Notes: a model not told the origin generated them from the sequence alone. Counted from the first letter of the stretch, positions 9,812 through 18,594 are shown. The stretch: 64,000 nt of DNA from Verrucomicrobiota bacterium (GCA_023386835.1 JAEWIY010000201.1:1-64000); one strand, 5' to 3'. A program made the numbers and translations.

Positions 9812-10411
9812 CTACTCGGCCGGCTGGGTTGCCTCAACCTCGAGTTCATTCTCGACGCGTTCCACTCCTCGGAGGCTACGGACGCGATCGACCAAGGCTT
9901 CGCCCGTTCTTTGATCCGGCACAGACCCGCGCAAAACAACGCGATCCTCCTCCACCTGCACGTCGACAGCCGCTTTCTGCTCCTCGGTAAGGCCCAGGCC
10001 CGGCATTTGGGCGATCGCCTCGCGCACCCGTTGCTCAACAGTGTTGCCCATCGCCGCATCAGAGCGGTTCTCCGCGCCCTCGCCGGTTTGCACGGTGTGC
10101 GGCAACGAATGCCCACCTGACGCGTCGGAAAAGCCGTACTGCACGCCCGCCGGTTCAGGTCCTCCCGTTCCACCTTGGAGCCTTGAATCGTCCGCAGAGG
10201 CAAAGTCAGCGTTGCCGGGCGCGGCATCATCCCGCTCCGGCGCGGTGGCCTGGTTCGCGACCGCGGCGCTGTGGTTTCGGTCCAATCCCTCCTCGTGTGC
10301 GAGGTCGCTCCCGCGGGGGCGGCAGGCGCCAAACAGAACCAAGGCACTCAGGGCGATGAGCAAACGAACAACCGGCGGGCGGGATTGAGTTAGGCAGAAG
10401 GTCCAGATCAT
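9812..10411 (-). CDS. BON-domain lipoprotein
   Basis: This 199-residue exported lipoprotein has a hydrophobic N-terminus ending in LFGAC (Cys30), a long Gly/Ser/Ala-rich and probably disordered linker (about 35-115), and a C-terminal BON domain (about 122-195) ending in the characteristic VERVENELEV. BON domains bind phospholipid and are found in OsmY-type osmotic and envelope-stress proteins. It is read in the same direction as the DUF2382/BON gene further upstream, and its C-terminus is clearly paralogous to that protein's. Binding partners are not evident. Confidence 0.8.
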   Translation of the reverse strand: MIWTFCLTQSRPPVVRLLIALSALVLFGACRPRGSDLAHEEGLDRNHSAAVANQATAPERDDAAPGNADFASADDSRLQGGTGGPEPAGVQYGFSDASGGHSLPHTVQTGEGAENRSDAAMGNTVEQRVREAIAQMPGLGLTEEQKAAVDVQVEEDRVVLRGSVPDQRTGEALVDRVRSLRGVERVENELEVEATQPAE

Positions 10412-10605
10412 GACAGAGGGTTCGGTGGTGAAGCGACGGGGGACTCACCTCATGTTCGCATCCCGCATGCCACGCCTCGGCATTCACGTAAGCGCCTGAT
10501 GGGGCGAACCTCTCCGTCATTCAGCGTGGACCACTCACGTGCAACGTGCAAAACGACGAGATTTCCAGCCTGCAGAAATCACGGCGAGCGCTGAAGTAGA
10601 CCCAC

Positions 10606-10633
10606 AACAAAAAGCCCCGCCACAAGGCGGGGC
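10606..10633 (-). terminator. Rho-independent terminator of the DUF2382/BON gene
   Basis: Read on the minus strand, an 8-base perfect stem (GCCCCGCC / GGCGGGGC, plus-strand arms 10614-10621 and 10626-10633) with a 4-base loop is followed directly by a T-rich tract. It lies 27 bases past the stop codon of the DUF2382/BON gene. Confidence 0.85.
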
Positions 10634-10659
10634 CGAGGAGGTAAACCTGAGGACAACCG

Positions 10660-11703
10660 TTATTCGGCGGCCTGCGTGGTTTGCTCCGGCTCAAGCTCGT
10701 TCTGAACCATCTTCACGCCGTCGACCTGACGAATCCGGTCTTCAATCTGCCGAGCCTTCTCCTGATCCGAAACCGCTCCGCTTAGGCGCACGGTGTCTTG
10801 ATCCACTTCGATCTCGATTTGCTCGAGCTGATCCTCAGACAGCGCCAGCGAGCTTTCCTGACGCAGGCTGTCGCGAATGCGCTGCTCAAGATCCTGCGGT
10901 TCGGCGGCCGGCTGGGTGTTGTCATCGACGGTCGCAAAACCGCTCTGGGAGTTTTGCGAATTATCCGTGCTCGCCACCTGCGTGGTCTCGCTCAACTCGG
11001 CCTCACCCTCGCGCTGGATGTCGGCCACCTCACGACGCACGGTGTCGCTCACTGTCTGCTCTTCCGTTTCCGTCTGCTTCGCGACCTCAATGGCGCCACT
11101 CGTCGTCACTTCCTTCTGCGCAACGGCTTCTTCCTTCTTCAGCGGAATGTAGATCTGATCTTCGCTGATCGCCTGATCGCTTTCGGGCGCTTCGTCCGGG
11201 GAGACGTGCGTGATCTGTACGCGTTCTCGTTCAAGCTGCACCGGCTGCTGAACTTCCTCGGTCACCACTTCTTTCGAGACGAGGACTCCACCAGCATCCA
11301 CTTCCTTTTTCTCGACGTTCAGCTTCTCCTGATCGAGCGCGATCGTGGCCCGGTCCTGCACTTCGGCACCACCGCGCGCTGACGTGTGCTGGTTCGACGC
11401 GAGCTGCGATCCGCTGCTCGTCTCACTGGAGGCGCTCATCGGCCCGCTTGCGTTTGTGCCCGCGGAAGGGGTGGCGTCCGGGGTGGTTGTTGCGGGGCTG
11501 GCCGGGCTCGGTGTGTTGGAGGCGAGCGCTTCGCGGTTCTCCGTCGCCGTTGTATCCGTGCGGACAATATCCTCGTTGCGGTCCCGGCAGCCGAAAAGGA
11601 ACACCGCGCAGGTGCCGGCGGCGATGCCAGTCAACAACTGGGTTTTTCGGCCCATTTGCGAGAATGGTCGCGGGCCGCTGAGGGAGTTGTGTTTCGTTTT
11701 CAT
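10660..11703 (-). CDS. DUF2382 + BON domain lipoprotein, stress-related
   Basis: This lipoprotein has 347 residues from the ATG at 11703 (MKTKHNS). A second possible start at 11655 (MGRKTQLL) gives a more typical lipoprotein signal ending in VFLFGC (Cys39 by the first start). After a Thr/Ser/Ala-rich linker comes a DUF2382 domain (about 120-230) with its charged, repeating pattern (ALDQEKLNVEKKEVDAG, IYIPLKKEEAVAQKE), as seen in YsnF-like stress proteins. A C-terminal BON domain follows (about 270-340). DUF2382 is often paired with PRC-barrel domains, and one lies downstream in this window. It probably acts in the periplasm at the envelope. The DUF2382-BON pairing is unusual in my experience. 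Confidence 0.8.
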   Translation of the reverse strand: MKTKHNSLSGPRPFSQMGRKTQLLTGIAAGTCAVFLFGCRDRNEDIVRTDTTATENREALASNTPSPASPATTTPDATPSAGTNASGPMSASSETSSGSQLASNQHTSARGGAEVQDRATIALDQEKLNVEKKEVDAGGVLVSKEVVTEEVQQPVQLERERVQITHVSPDEAPESDQAISEDQIYIPLKKEEAVAQKEVTTSGAIEVAKQTETEEQTVSDTVRREVADIQREGEAELSETTQVASTDNSQNSQSGFATVDDNTQPAAEPQDLEQRIRDSLRQESSLALSEDQLEQIEIEVDQDTVRLSGAVSDQEKARQIEDRIRQVDGVKMVQNELEPEQTTQAAE

Positions 11704-12062
11704 GATGTAGAATAAGGATTGATCGCGGGCGAAGGGATCGCCGCGAGGGAGGCGTGCCAGCGGCACAACCAAGGGTTTCACCCGTATTTTGCAGGGAGTG
11801 TGCCAGCCGTGTATCCACCTGACCCGCCCGAGCGTACGCCAAACCGGCCGCCCCTTCCCCCTGCAATGTGCAGTTACGCAAACCGCTCCGCCGTGCAGTT
11901 TGGCGTCCAGGGTCGTCTTCAGCGGCGCCGACTCGGCTGTGTCCTGCCGCTCCATGGCCAATGTTCGCTTCTGCAGCCGCGACTTGCCTCCGCCCGCCGA
12001 GCGGTTGTGCATCGCACCGTGACAACGATCTGCCTTCCACGCCGCCGATTCGGCCGCCAAGC
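11704..12062. other. Intergenic region, divergent DUF2382 / DTW genes
   Basis: This 359-base divergent region must hold the promoters of the DUF2382/BON gene (minus) and the DTW gene (plus). On the plus strand an element CGTATTTTGCAG (11783-11794) is nearly repeated upstream of the entericidin gene (21797-21808). No other motif or structured RNA was recognised, and the overlapping open frames here have no protein-like character. Confidence 0.45.
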
Positions 12063-12770
12063 ATGAGTCGGCCCACCTGCTACCGTTGCTTCTGGCCGCA
12101 GGCACACTGCTGGTGCACGCGCATCCGCCCTATGGATACGAAGACGCACTTCGCCTTCCTCATGCACCCCAAGGAGTACAAGCAGGAGAAGGCGGCCACC
12201 GGACGGCTGACCCATCTGACGCTGCGCAACAGCTCGTTGCACATGGGGATCCATTTCGACGATCACGAGGAGGTTCAGGAGCTGATCGCCGATCCACGTC
12301 GGTATCCAGTCCTCCTTTACCCAGGGCCTGGCGCTTTCGACCTCAGCCGCGGCGCGTCGCCGCCGGAGCCGGTGGGCGAACGCGAGTTGACCGTGTTCAT
12401 CCTGGACGCGACCTGGGCACTCGGACGCAAGATGCTTCGCCTGAGCCCGAGTCTGCAGCGCCTGCCCCGGGTCATGTTCAGTGGCGCCGCCCCGAGCCGC
12501 TACATCATCAAGCAGCAGCCACAGGAAGGATGTCTCTCCACCCTGGAGGCGTGTCACGAGCTCTTGGTCGCGCTCGAGAAGCTGGGCTGGGACCACTACG
12601 AGGACAACGAGCAGCTGCTCCGGGTTTTCAACGAAATGCAACAGTTCCACCTCCGCTGCGCGGCCGATCCGAACCGGGCGGGTTATCGCCGAAGGCCTTA
12701 TCAGCCACCGGCTCTCCGAAAACCATTGCAAGGCCAGAGCGCGAGGCGCCGCACGCGTTATCTCCCGTAG
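12063..12770 (+). CDS. DTW domain protein, tRNA-uridine aminocarboxypropyltransferase-like
   Basis: This 235-residue protein starts at the ATG at 12063 with MSRPTCYRCFWPQAHCWC. The paired cysteines are the N-terminal metal-binding site of the DTW family. Further family features are FLMHPKEYKQEKAATGR, the YPGPGA region and FILDATWALGRKM, the position of the DTW signature. Characterised members (TapT/TuaA) make acp3U in tRNA by moving the aminocarboxypropyl group of SAM to a uridine. The C-terminal 30 residues are basic and could contact RNA. An extended frame back to 11868 was rejected because the family N-terminus begins exactly at this Met. Confidence 0.83.
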   Translation: MSRPTCYRCFWPQAHCWCTRIRPMDTKTHFAFLMHPKEYKQEKAATGRLTHLTLRNSSLHMGIHFDDHEEVQELIADPRRYPVLLYPGPGAFDLSRGASPPEPVGERELTVFILDATWALGRKMLRLSPSLQRLPRVMFSGAAPSRYIIKQQPQEGCLSTLEACHELLVALEKLGWDHYEDNEQLLRVFNEMQQFHLRCAADPNRAGYRRRPYQPPALRKPLQGQSARRRTRYLP

Positions 12771-12867
12771 GCAATCTTATTATAGTGGAATCGCCGATAA
12801 CACGACGGGAAGCACGCTCCATCCCACGGAATTTGACCGCAAATTTCTGCGCACACATTAGAAAGGT

Positions 12868-13275
12868 ATGCGCATTTGCCTGCCAGCCCAGTTGCCCCTG
12901 ACGATCGAAATCGGACAGGGTCGTTTTTTGCTGGAGTTGGTGGATTGTTCGAAGGACGGATGCTGGCTGCGCGCCCGCGACCGGGACGATTCAATCACGT
13001 TCCTTTTGGCCCAGTTCGACAATCGCTGGCAGGCCAGCACGGCGCTGCTCACCGGCGTCGAGATCGGCAACGGTCCTTTCCACCAGCTTCTCGTCGCGCG
13101 ACTGCTGGAAGAAGGCTACGCCGCGCTGCCGACACGCCCCGCGCGGGCGAGCATGGTGCGCCAGCGGGTTCCCGCCCATGAACGCAAACCTTCTGAGGCG
13201 AGAGTTGTTGCGGAACCGGCGCCGTCCGGTGATTCGCGCTTCGCATTGCAGGTGCTGAACTTTGCGCAGAACTGA
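12868..13275 (+). CDS. Hypothetical protein, 135 aa
   Basis: This small, unrecognised soluble protein begins with a beta-rich N-terminal part (LPLTIEIGQGRFLLELVDC), has a middle helix-like stretch (FHQLLVARLLEEGYAAL) and ends in a basic, probably disordered tail. An AGAAAGG run lies only one base before the ATG, too close for a strong ribosome site. It converges with the histidine kinase gene, whose stop codon is 2 bases past this one. The GC-rich third positions support coding. No function is proposed. Confidence 0.6.
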   Translation: MRICLPAQLPLTIEIGQGRFLLELVDCSKDGCWLRARDRDDSITFLLAQFDNRWQASTALLTGVEIGNGPFHQLLVARLLEEGYAALPTRPARASMVRQRVPAHERKPSEARVVAEPAPSGDSRFALQVLNFAQN

Positions 13276-13277
13276 AC

Positions 13278-15116
13278 TCAGCGCCCCCGCGCGGTCAGAC
13301 GTTCCAGACTTGAGACCAATTCGGCCGGCTCCACTGGCTTGCCGAGATGGATTTGGAAGCCTTCGGCCAACGCACGTGTACTGTCCTCTGCGCGGGCAAA
13401 AGCGGTCAGCGCAATCGCCGGGGTGAGCCCGCCCTGATCCGGCGGCAATCGGCGCACCTGGCGGATGAGCGCGTATCCATCCTGTCCTGGCATTCCGATG
13501 TCGCTGATGATCACCGAGGGTCGGTGGGCACCCAGCTGGTCGAGCGCGCTGTCGACGCTTTCCGCCACGTAAACCTCGGCGCCACTCCGAATCAGCAGAC
13601 GGCGCAGGATGTCGCGTGAATCCGGTTCGTCGTCCACCACCAGCACTCGCAGCCCGCGCAGGCGGCGTGCGACCGAGGATTCCGTCCCGGTCACCCCGTC
13701 GCCCCTTTCCGGTCCGGGCAGTGCGACCGGGACCGGCAACCGGACCGAAAAGGTCGCACCGTGTCCCAAACCCCGGCTGCGCGCCTCGACCGTGCCGCCA
13801 TGGAGTTCGACCAGGTGCCGCACGATCGTCAGCCCGATCCCCAGCCCGCGATGCTGGCGCGTCGTGGAGGAGTCTGCCTGGCGAAACCGTTCAAACACGT
13901 AGGGCAAAAAATCAGGCGCGATGCCGATCCCATTGTCTTGTACCTGCAGCTCGATGGTCGAGGTCGTGCACGAAAGCGCGAGGTGGACTTCGCCGCCCCG
14001 GGGCGTGAACTTCACCGCATTGGTCAGCAGGTTCCAGACAACCTGCTGGAGTCGCCCGAAGTCACCCACCACCACGCAGGGGCCGTCCATGTTGGTCGCC
14101 GCCACGACCTGCACGCCTTTCGTCTCGGCCGTCGGCTCAACCGACTCCAAGGCCGCGCGCGCCACCTGGCCGAGGTCGACCCGTTGGCGGTCGAGTCGTA
14201 GTTTACCCGCGGTGATCCGGCTCAAGTCCAGCAGCTCGTCGATCAGCTGGATTTGCGCCTGCGCGTTGCGCTCCACCACCGCGAGCCCCTCCTGCAACTC
14301 CGCCGCCGTCGCAGCTTCGTTGCGCAACAGGTGCGTCCAGCCCGTGATCGCTCCGAGAGGTGTGCGTAATTCGTGCGAGAGGGTCGCGAGGAATTCGTCC
14401 TTCATCCGACTGGCGTGTTCGGCTTCCGCGCGCGCCTCCTGCTCCCGCTTGAGCAGGCGTTCCCGTTCCTGCTCGGCTGCCGTGCGCGCATCCACCTCGT
14501 TGCGCAACTGCGCGTTGGTCGCCTCAAGATCCGCGGTTCTTTCCCGGACCCGTTGCTCGAGCTCCGCCTGCATCTGCCGCAGTGTATCCTCAGCGCGACG
14601 ACGCTCCTGGATCTCGCGGTTGAGCTCGTCATTGCTCTGTCGCAGCATCTCCGGACTCGGATACGCGAGCGCCTTCGGAATGAGCGGCCAGAGCACACCC
14701 GCGGTCGCGATGGAGACAAAGGCGGTGACGGCCTTGATCACGCCGTCCAGCCGATAGGCGGCGTTCCACATGGCGATGATGTTCATCACGTGCGTGGTGC
14801 CGCACGCGAGGATGAACACCGCAAAGCAGACAAACATCCAGCTGAAGGTCAGGTCGCGCCGCTTGCGTACGAAATAGACCAGCGCCACCGGAATACTGTA
14901 GTATGCCAGCGCGATCACGGCATCCGAGATCACATGAAGCCAGATCAGCGCGGGCTCGTGAAACATGCAGACTTCACGCGGCGCGTACTGCTTCCAGAGA
15001 TCGAGTCCGCGCGATCCGCTGGAACGCGCAAACGCCACGAAGACGATACCGAGTGTGAGCAACAAACCGAGACCGCTCCACAGCCAGGGGGCGCGGTTAT
15101 GCCGAACAGCCATCAT
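13278..15116 (-). CDS. Hybrid sensor histidine kinase with ethylene-receptor-like membrane domain
   Basis: This 612-residue protein starts with a membrane segment (about 11-30). A three-helix domain (about 50-150) then matches the ethylene-binding domain of plant ETR1 and cyanobacterial Etr1. ETR1 residues D25, Y32, I35, P36, I62, C65 and H69 all appear here at a constant offset of 40 (D65, Y72, I75, P76, I102, C105, H109). In ETR1 these residues hold the copper cofactor and ethylene. A coiled coil (about 155-235), a HisKA domain with H248 in FLATLSHELRTP, an HATPase domain (NAVKF, DNGIGI, GLGIGL) and a receiver domain with D539 in IISDIGMPG follow. It has no GAF domain. It should sense a small ligand in the membrane and phosphorylate its own receiver or a separate regulator. 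No response-regulator gene adjoins it. Confidence 0.9.
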   Translation of the reverse strand: MMAVRHNRAPWLWSGLGLLLTLGIVFVAFARSSGSRGLDLWKQYAPREVCMFHEPALIWLHVISDAVIALAYYSIPVALVYFVRKRRDLTFSWMFVCFAVFILACGTTHVMNIIAMWNAAYRLDGVIKAVTAFVSIATAGVLWPLIPKALAYPSPEMLRQSNDELNREIQERRRAEDTLRQMQAELEQRVRERTADLEATNAQLRNEVDARTAAEQERERLLKREQEARAEAEHASRMKDEFLATLSHELRTPLGAITGWTHLLRNEAATAAELQEGLAVVERNAQAQIQLIDELLDLSRITAGKLRLDRQRVDLGQVARAALESVEPTAETKGVQVVAATNMDGPCVVVGDFGRLQQVVWNLLTNAVKFTPRGGEVHLALSCTTSTIELQVQDNGIGIAPDFLPYVFERFRQADSSTTRQHRGLGIGLTIVRHLVELHGGTVEARSRGLGHGATFSVRLPVPVALPGPERGDGVTGTESSVARRLRGLRVLVVDDEPDSRDILRRLLIRSGAEVYVAESVDSALDQLGAHRPSVIISDIGMPGQDGYALIRQVRRLPPDQGGLTPAIALTAFARAEDSTRALAEGFQIHLGKPVEPAELVSSLERLTARGR

Positions 15117-15287
15117 AGGTTGGGTGGTGACGTAGGTGCCGCAATGTTGGGTCTGGACGAACGGGCTCCGGCGGAAGAGCGCGCCCTCACATCACGACGG
15201 CGCACAATAATGAGCCGCCTTCCGTCAGGTCGACTGTCATTTCGTGTGTTGTTTGCGTGAACCACACACCGGGGCGAATACCCCAGC

Positions 15288-16391
15288 TCAGCCGCGACCG
15301 AACCCTTCCTGCAACGCCTGAAGAAACGCGTTTCGCAGCAGGTTCTCCACCGTGGCCCAGAGGTCGACATCGTTCTGGTCAAACGTGCCGCTGAACGGCG
15401 TCTCGGTGGCCACCTTCTCTGTATCCGGATTCTCGAGCAACTTCGTCGTCACCTCGGCGACGTTTTCCACCAGGCGTCGGCCGAGGCTCTTGGACTCGTC
15501 GTGCACACTCTCAAATTCAACGTTCTCCATGAAGGGCTTCACGTAGCCTTCATACCGGCCTCCCTTCGCGGTCGCTTCCGTATAAAGATCAAATCGGCCC
15601 TGTGAAACGTCGACCTTCGCGTAAGCCTGCAAAAACGGGTTCAGGTCCGGCAGTGACATGTCCTGCAGTTGGAACGTCGTGAAAAACTCCAACGGCTCCT
15701 TCATCGGATCGGCTTTTACGTGGATCTGCAATTGGCCGTTGCCGGTGGTGACGCCGGAGATGTCGATGGTCGTGGGCAGCGCATCGCCCTCCGGCCGATT
15801 ACGTAAGTTCAGCGCCTTCACCTGCAGGTCATGGATCGCGATGTCGACCTCGGGCTGATAGGTGCGATCGATGAAACGCATCTGGCTGTCGCGCACTTCG
15901 ATTTCGGTCAGTTCCATCGGCACGGCTTCACGCAGCGCCCGCTGCCAGCGTTTCGCCTGACGCCGCGCCTCCTTCATCTTTTCCGCCGCCTCCTCGTCAG
16001 ACTCCTCCGTTCGCTCGCGTTTGATCGCGGTGATCTGCAGACCTTCGATCAGGGCGTGCCCACCGATCTTGCCTTGCAGGAGCGGACGCAGCGCGCTGCT
16101 CATCACGGCGCGCCGGACCGAGACCACCGGGAGGTCGTCGGGATGCTCTGCATCGAGCAACTTGAAATCATTGATGACGACGCTGCCGCGCCAAACCTGC
16201 AGGCTCACCCGTCCGATACTCCCGGTAAACCCTTCCATTTCGGCGAGTTTCGCGTTGATGACCGAACGTGCGATCGGCGATGCACCGAACTGGATAAACA
16301 GCAGCAGCACAACAACGACGATGGCGGCGATCATCCAGCCGCGATGCCGTCGTCCTGGCCGTCGAGGAGTACCTGCTGTCCGGGGTTGCAT
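15288..16391 (-). CDS. DUF748/AsmA-like membrane-anchored protein
   Basis: This 367-residue protein starts at the ATG at 16391 (MQPRTAGTPRR), just before its single N-terminal membrane helix (about residues 18-36, WMIAAIVVVVLLLFIQFG). The rest is periplasmic and beta-rich, with the pattern of DUF748/AsmA-like proteins (GRVSLQVWRGSVVINDFKLL, IEVRDSQMRFID, LQDMSLPDLNPFLQAYA). A short charged helical insert lies near residues 125-150. Such proteins are linked to lipid transport and outer-membrane upkeep, but the role here is an inference from fold alone. It is divergent from the ROK gene. The longer frame to 16502 adds an Arg/Ser-rich stretch that was not accepted. Confidence 0.72.
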   Translation of the reverse strand: MQPRTAGTPRRPGRRHRGWMIAAIVVVVLLLFIQFGASPIARSVINAKLAEMEGFTGSIGRVSLQVWRGSVVINDFKLLDAEHPDDLPVVSVRRAVMSSALRPLLQGKIGGHALIEGLQITAIKRERTEESDEEAAEKMKEARRQAKRWQRALREAVPMELTEIEVRDSQMRFIDRTYQPEVDIAIHDLQVKALNLRNRPEGDALPTTIDISGVTTGNGQLQIHVKADPMKEPLEFFTTFQLQDMSLPDLNPFLQAYAKVDVSQGRFDLYTEATAKGGRYEGYVKPFMENVEFESVHDESKSLGRRLVENVAEVTTKLLENPDTEKVATETPFSGTFDQNDVDLWATVENLLRNAFLQALQEGFGRG

Positions 16392-16543
16392 GGACAAACG
16401 ACCACCGGCGCGGCGGGCGGTTCGCCCTTGGTCACGTTGTGCAGCGACTTTCCTGCTGCCCGGGATTGTTGACCCGCAGGACGATGTGCGCGTTGACGAC
16501 ACCGAACGGCTCTTTGAGGCTCCCGGTTTCTTCGCACCACGAC

Positions 16544-17602
16544 ATGAGCAATACGCAAGGCGTTTACCTGGGCACCGACAGCGGCGCCACCACCTCGAAG
16601 ACCGGCGGCGTTTGGGCCGATGGTTCGACGATCTCCACGAAGCTTCGGCAGAGTTCGACGAACTCGGCGGCTGGCACCGCCGCGGTCGTGCAAGGATGGA
16701 TCGAAGGCGCGGAGGGCTTCCTCGCGGAAAACAAGTTGAGCTGGAACGACGTTCGTGGCGTCGGGCTCGCCATTCCCGGTCCGTATCAGGGATACGGGAT
16801 CCTCGACCGCTCGGCCAACCTGCCGCGCAGTTTTGAAGGTTGGAATTTCTACAACGACTACCGCAAGGCGTTGGAGGCGCGGGCCGGCCGTCCGCTGCCG
16901 CTCGTCGTCGGCAATGATGGCAACTACGGCGGCGTGGCCGAGGCCGCCCGAGTCCGTGGTGATCGCCAAGCCGGCGTCGTGATGCTCGCGCCGGGCTCCG
17001 GGCTCGGCGCCGCCTACGTCGATCCCCATGGTTTGCCGCTGGATGGCGACACCCTGGCCGGCATGGAAGGTGGCCACATGCCCGCCGCCCTGCACCTGCT
17101 CGGCGGCGTGCGTCCGTACACGTGCGGTTGTGGTCGCGACTGGGGCTGTATTGAAGCTTACACGACGATTTCCGGACTCCCGCAGCTGCTCCAGGACCTG
17201 CTCAAGAAGTATCCGGATCACGAACTCAACCAGCCCTCGAACGCCACGGACAAGGAGAAGGCGCTTTCGCTGCGCGGCCGCGCGCAGAAGGGAGATCCGT
17301 TGGCGCTCGAAATCTTCGACTTCCAGGCCCGGGCGCTGGGTCTCCATGTGGCCAACCTCGTGATTGCGCTGGATCCGGAGTTCGTCGTGATCGGCGGCGG
17401 CCTGGTGGATCCGGAAACCACGACCGAGGCATTCCGGGAGCGCTACCTGAACGGGATCCGCCAGGCGGCCCTGCCCTATCTCTTCCCCGCGCAACGCAAA
17501 CACGTGAAGATCGTGCCGGCGACCTTGGGCGAACTTTCCCAGGCGATCGGGGCGGCGCTCGTCGCGCTCTACACGGCCCGGCGCCGCGACGCGGCCGCCT
17601 GA
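16544..17602 (+). CDS. ROK family sugar kinase (glucokinase-like)
   Basis: This 352-residue ROK protein starts at the ATG at 16544 (MSNTQGVYLGTDSGATTSK), where the N-terminal phosphate-binding loop begins. The frame upstream of that is the divergent promoter region. It has the ROK layout: GLAIPGPYQG, the catalytic Asp in VVGNDGNYGGVAEA, APGSGLGAAYVD, and the zinc site CGCGRDWGCIEAY near residues 198-210. It carries no helix-turn-helix domain, so it is a kinase and not a ROK repressor. Glucose or a similar hexose is the likely substrate, fitting the hydrolase genes nearby. It converges with the GNAT gene, with 1 base between the stops. Confidence 0.85.
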   Translation: MSNTQGVYLGTDSGATTSKTGGVWADGSTISTKLRQSSTNSAAGTAAVVQGWIEGAEGFLAENKLSWNDVRGVGLAIPGPYQGYGILDRSANLPRSFEGWNFYNDYRKALEARAGRPLPLVVGNDGNYGGVAEAARVRGDRQAGVVMLAPGSGLGAAYVDPHGLPLDGDTLAGMEGGHMPAALHLLGGVRPYTCGCGRDWGCIEAYTTISGLPQLLQDLLKKYPDHELNQPSNATDKEKALSLRGRAQKGDPLALEIFDFQARALGLHVANLVIALDPEFVVIGGGLVDPETTTEAFRERYLNGIRQAALPYLFPAQRKHVKIVPATLGELSQAIGAALVALYTARRRDAAA

Positions 17603-17603
17603 G

Positions 17604-18224
17604 TCACCGGAGTGAGCGTTCCTCGTCGCCCGGCTTCAATCGGGCGCCAAGGATCAGCGCCTCCGGCCAGGTTTTGAGCGCCCGCAGCCCGAGGCGGCGA
17701 TAGAACTCAACCGCGCGCTGATTCGCACGCGCCACGCCGAGGTGGACTCCCGTCGCGCCACGGTGGGCGGCCCACGCCATCCAGGCCCTCATCATCCGCC
17801 GTCCCCAGCCCTGCCCTTGGGCGACCGGCATCAGGTCAATGTGCAGGTGGGCCGGGTATTCACGCGCCCATGACGGCACGGTGAGCGGCCGCTGCACCGT
17901 GCGCAGCAAGTCGGCCTCCGCTCCGCTTCGCGGCGCGCCCGCGGCTTCGGCGAGTGCCTTCAACCCGGGATGCCAGTCGACGTTGAACCAGCGCACAAAA
18001 CGCGCCGTATCCATCGTGCCGAGCACGTATCCGCAGGGCTGCCCGCGATCCTCGAGGATCAAACAGGACTCCGGCTCCAGCATGACGTATGGAGCCGCGT
18101 AAAATCGCCCGAGCAGCCACCGATCGTTGAACAGTGCACTGGCGTCCCGACCGGCGTCGCCGGTGCGAAGGCAAATGTCGAAAACGTGCGGCAGATCTCG
18201 CGGCGCGTACGGACGGAGGCGCAT
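17604..18224 (-). CDS. GNAT family N-acetyltransferase
   Basis: The protein has 206 residues from the ATG at 18224 (MRLRPYAPRDL), the usual first strand of GNAT enzymes. An upstream Met at 18251 adds nine residues and is less likely. Motif A for acetyl-CoA is QGQGWGRRMM (around residues 140-150), followed by GATGVHLGVARANQRAVEFYRRLG, the typical motif B and end strand. It resembles the acetyltransferase-like domains linked to O-GlcNAcase, and the substrate is unknown. It is convergent with the ROK kinase gene and lies about 60 bases past a possible small disordered protein gene on the same strand. Confidence 0.8.
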   Translation of the reverse strand: MRLRPYAPRDLPHVFDICLRTGDAGRDASALFNDRWLLGRFYAAPYVMLEPESCLILEDRGQPCGYVLGTMDTARFVRWFNVDWHPGLKALAEAAGAPRSGAEADLLRTVQRPLTVPSWAREYPAHLHIDLMPVAQGQGWGRRMMRAWMAWAAHRGATGVHLGVARANQRAVEFYRRLGLRALKTWPEALILGARLKPGDEERSLR

Positions 18225-18284
18225 GCCGCGACCCTGCCACGGCGGCGACACTGAGTCGAGCGGGGCACGCTCGTACCCTGCAGG

Positions 18285-18509
18285 TTACGAATGCAGGCCG
18301 CGCTGCCGCACCTCGTTCTGCCCTGGGCGATCCGTCTTGATCCTCGGATCCGTGGCGTCAGGCCGCGTGGCCGATTCCGGGGTTCCACGTTTCATGCCTT
18401 CCGCCGCCCGGTTCTCTGCCGGGATGTCGCGCCGCGCGACCGTGTTGCCTGATGTATCCGTTTTTTGATTGCGACCTTGGTCGGTCGCTGAGCTCGGGTT
18501 CGGTTGCAT
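18285..18509 (-). CDS. Possible small hydrophilic disordered protein, 74 aa
   Basis: This open frame fills most of an otherwise empty 370-base gap between two minus-strand genes. The product is very hydrophilic (MQPNPSSATDQGRNQKTDTS at the start) with no hydrophobic core and many Arg, Asp, Asn, Gln and Thr residues, as in intrinsically disordered stress proteins. Its third codon positions are mostly G or C. No ribosome site or family match was recognised, and it could be a chance frame in high-GC DNA. Confidence 0.42.
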   Translation of the reverse strand: MQPNPSSATDQGRNQKTDTSGNTVARRDIPAENRAAEGMKRGTPESATRPDATDPRIKTDRPGQNEVRQRGLHS

Positions 18510-18594
18510 GGCCCACCGTACACCCGGACCGCGCGACCGTCGCGGGGCGGACGGCCCGAAACGCGCTTGGGGGAGCGGCCCGACAGCGATCGGA

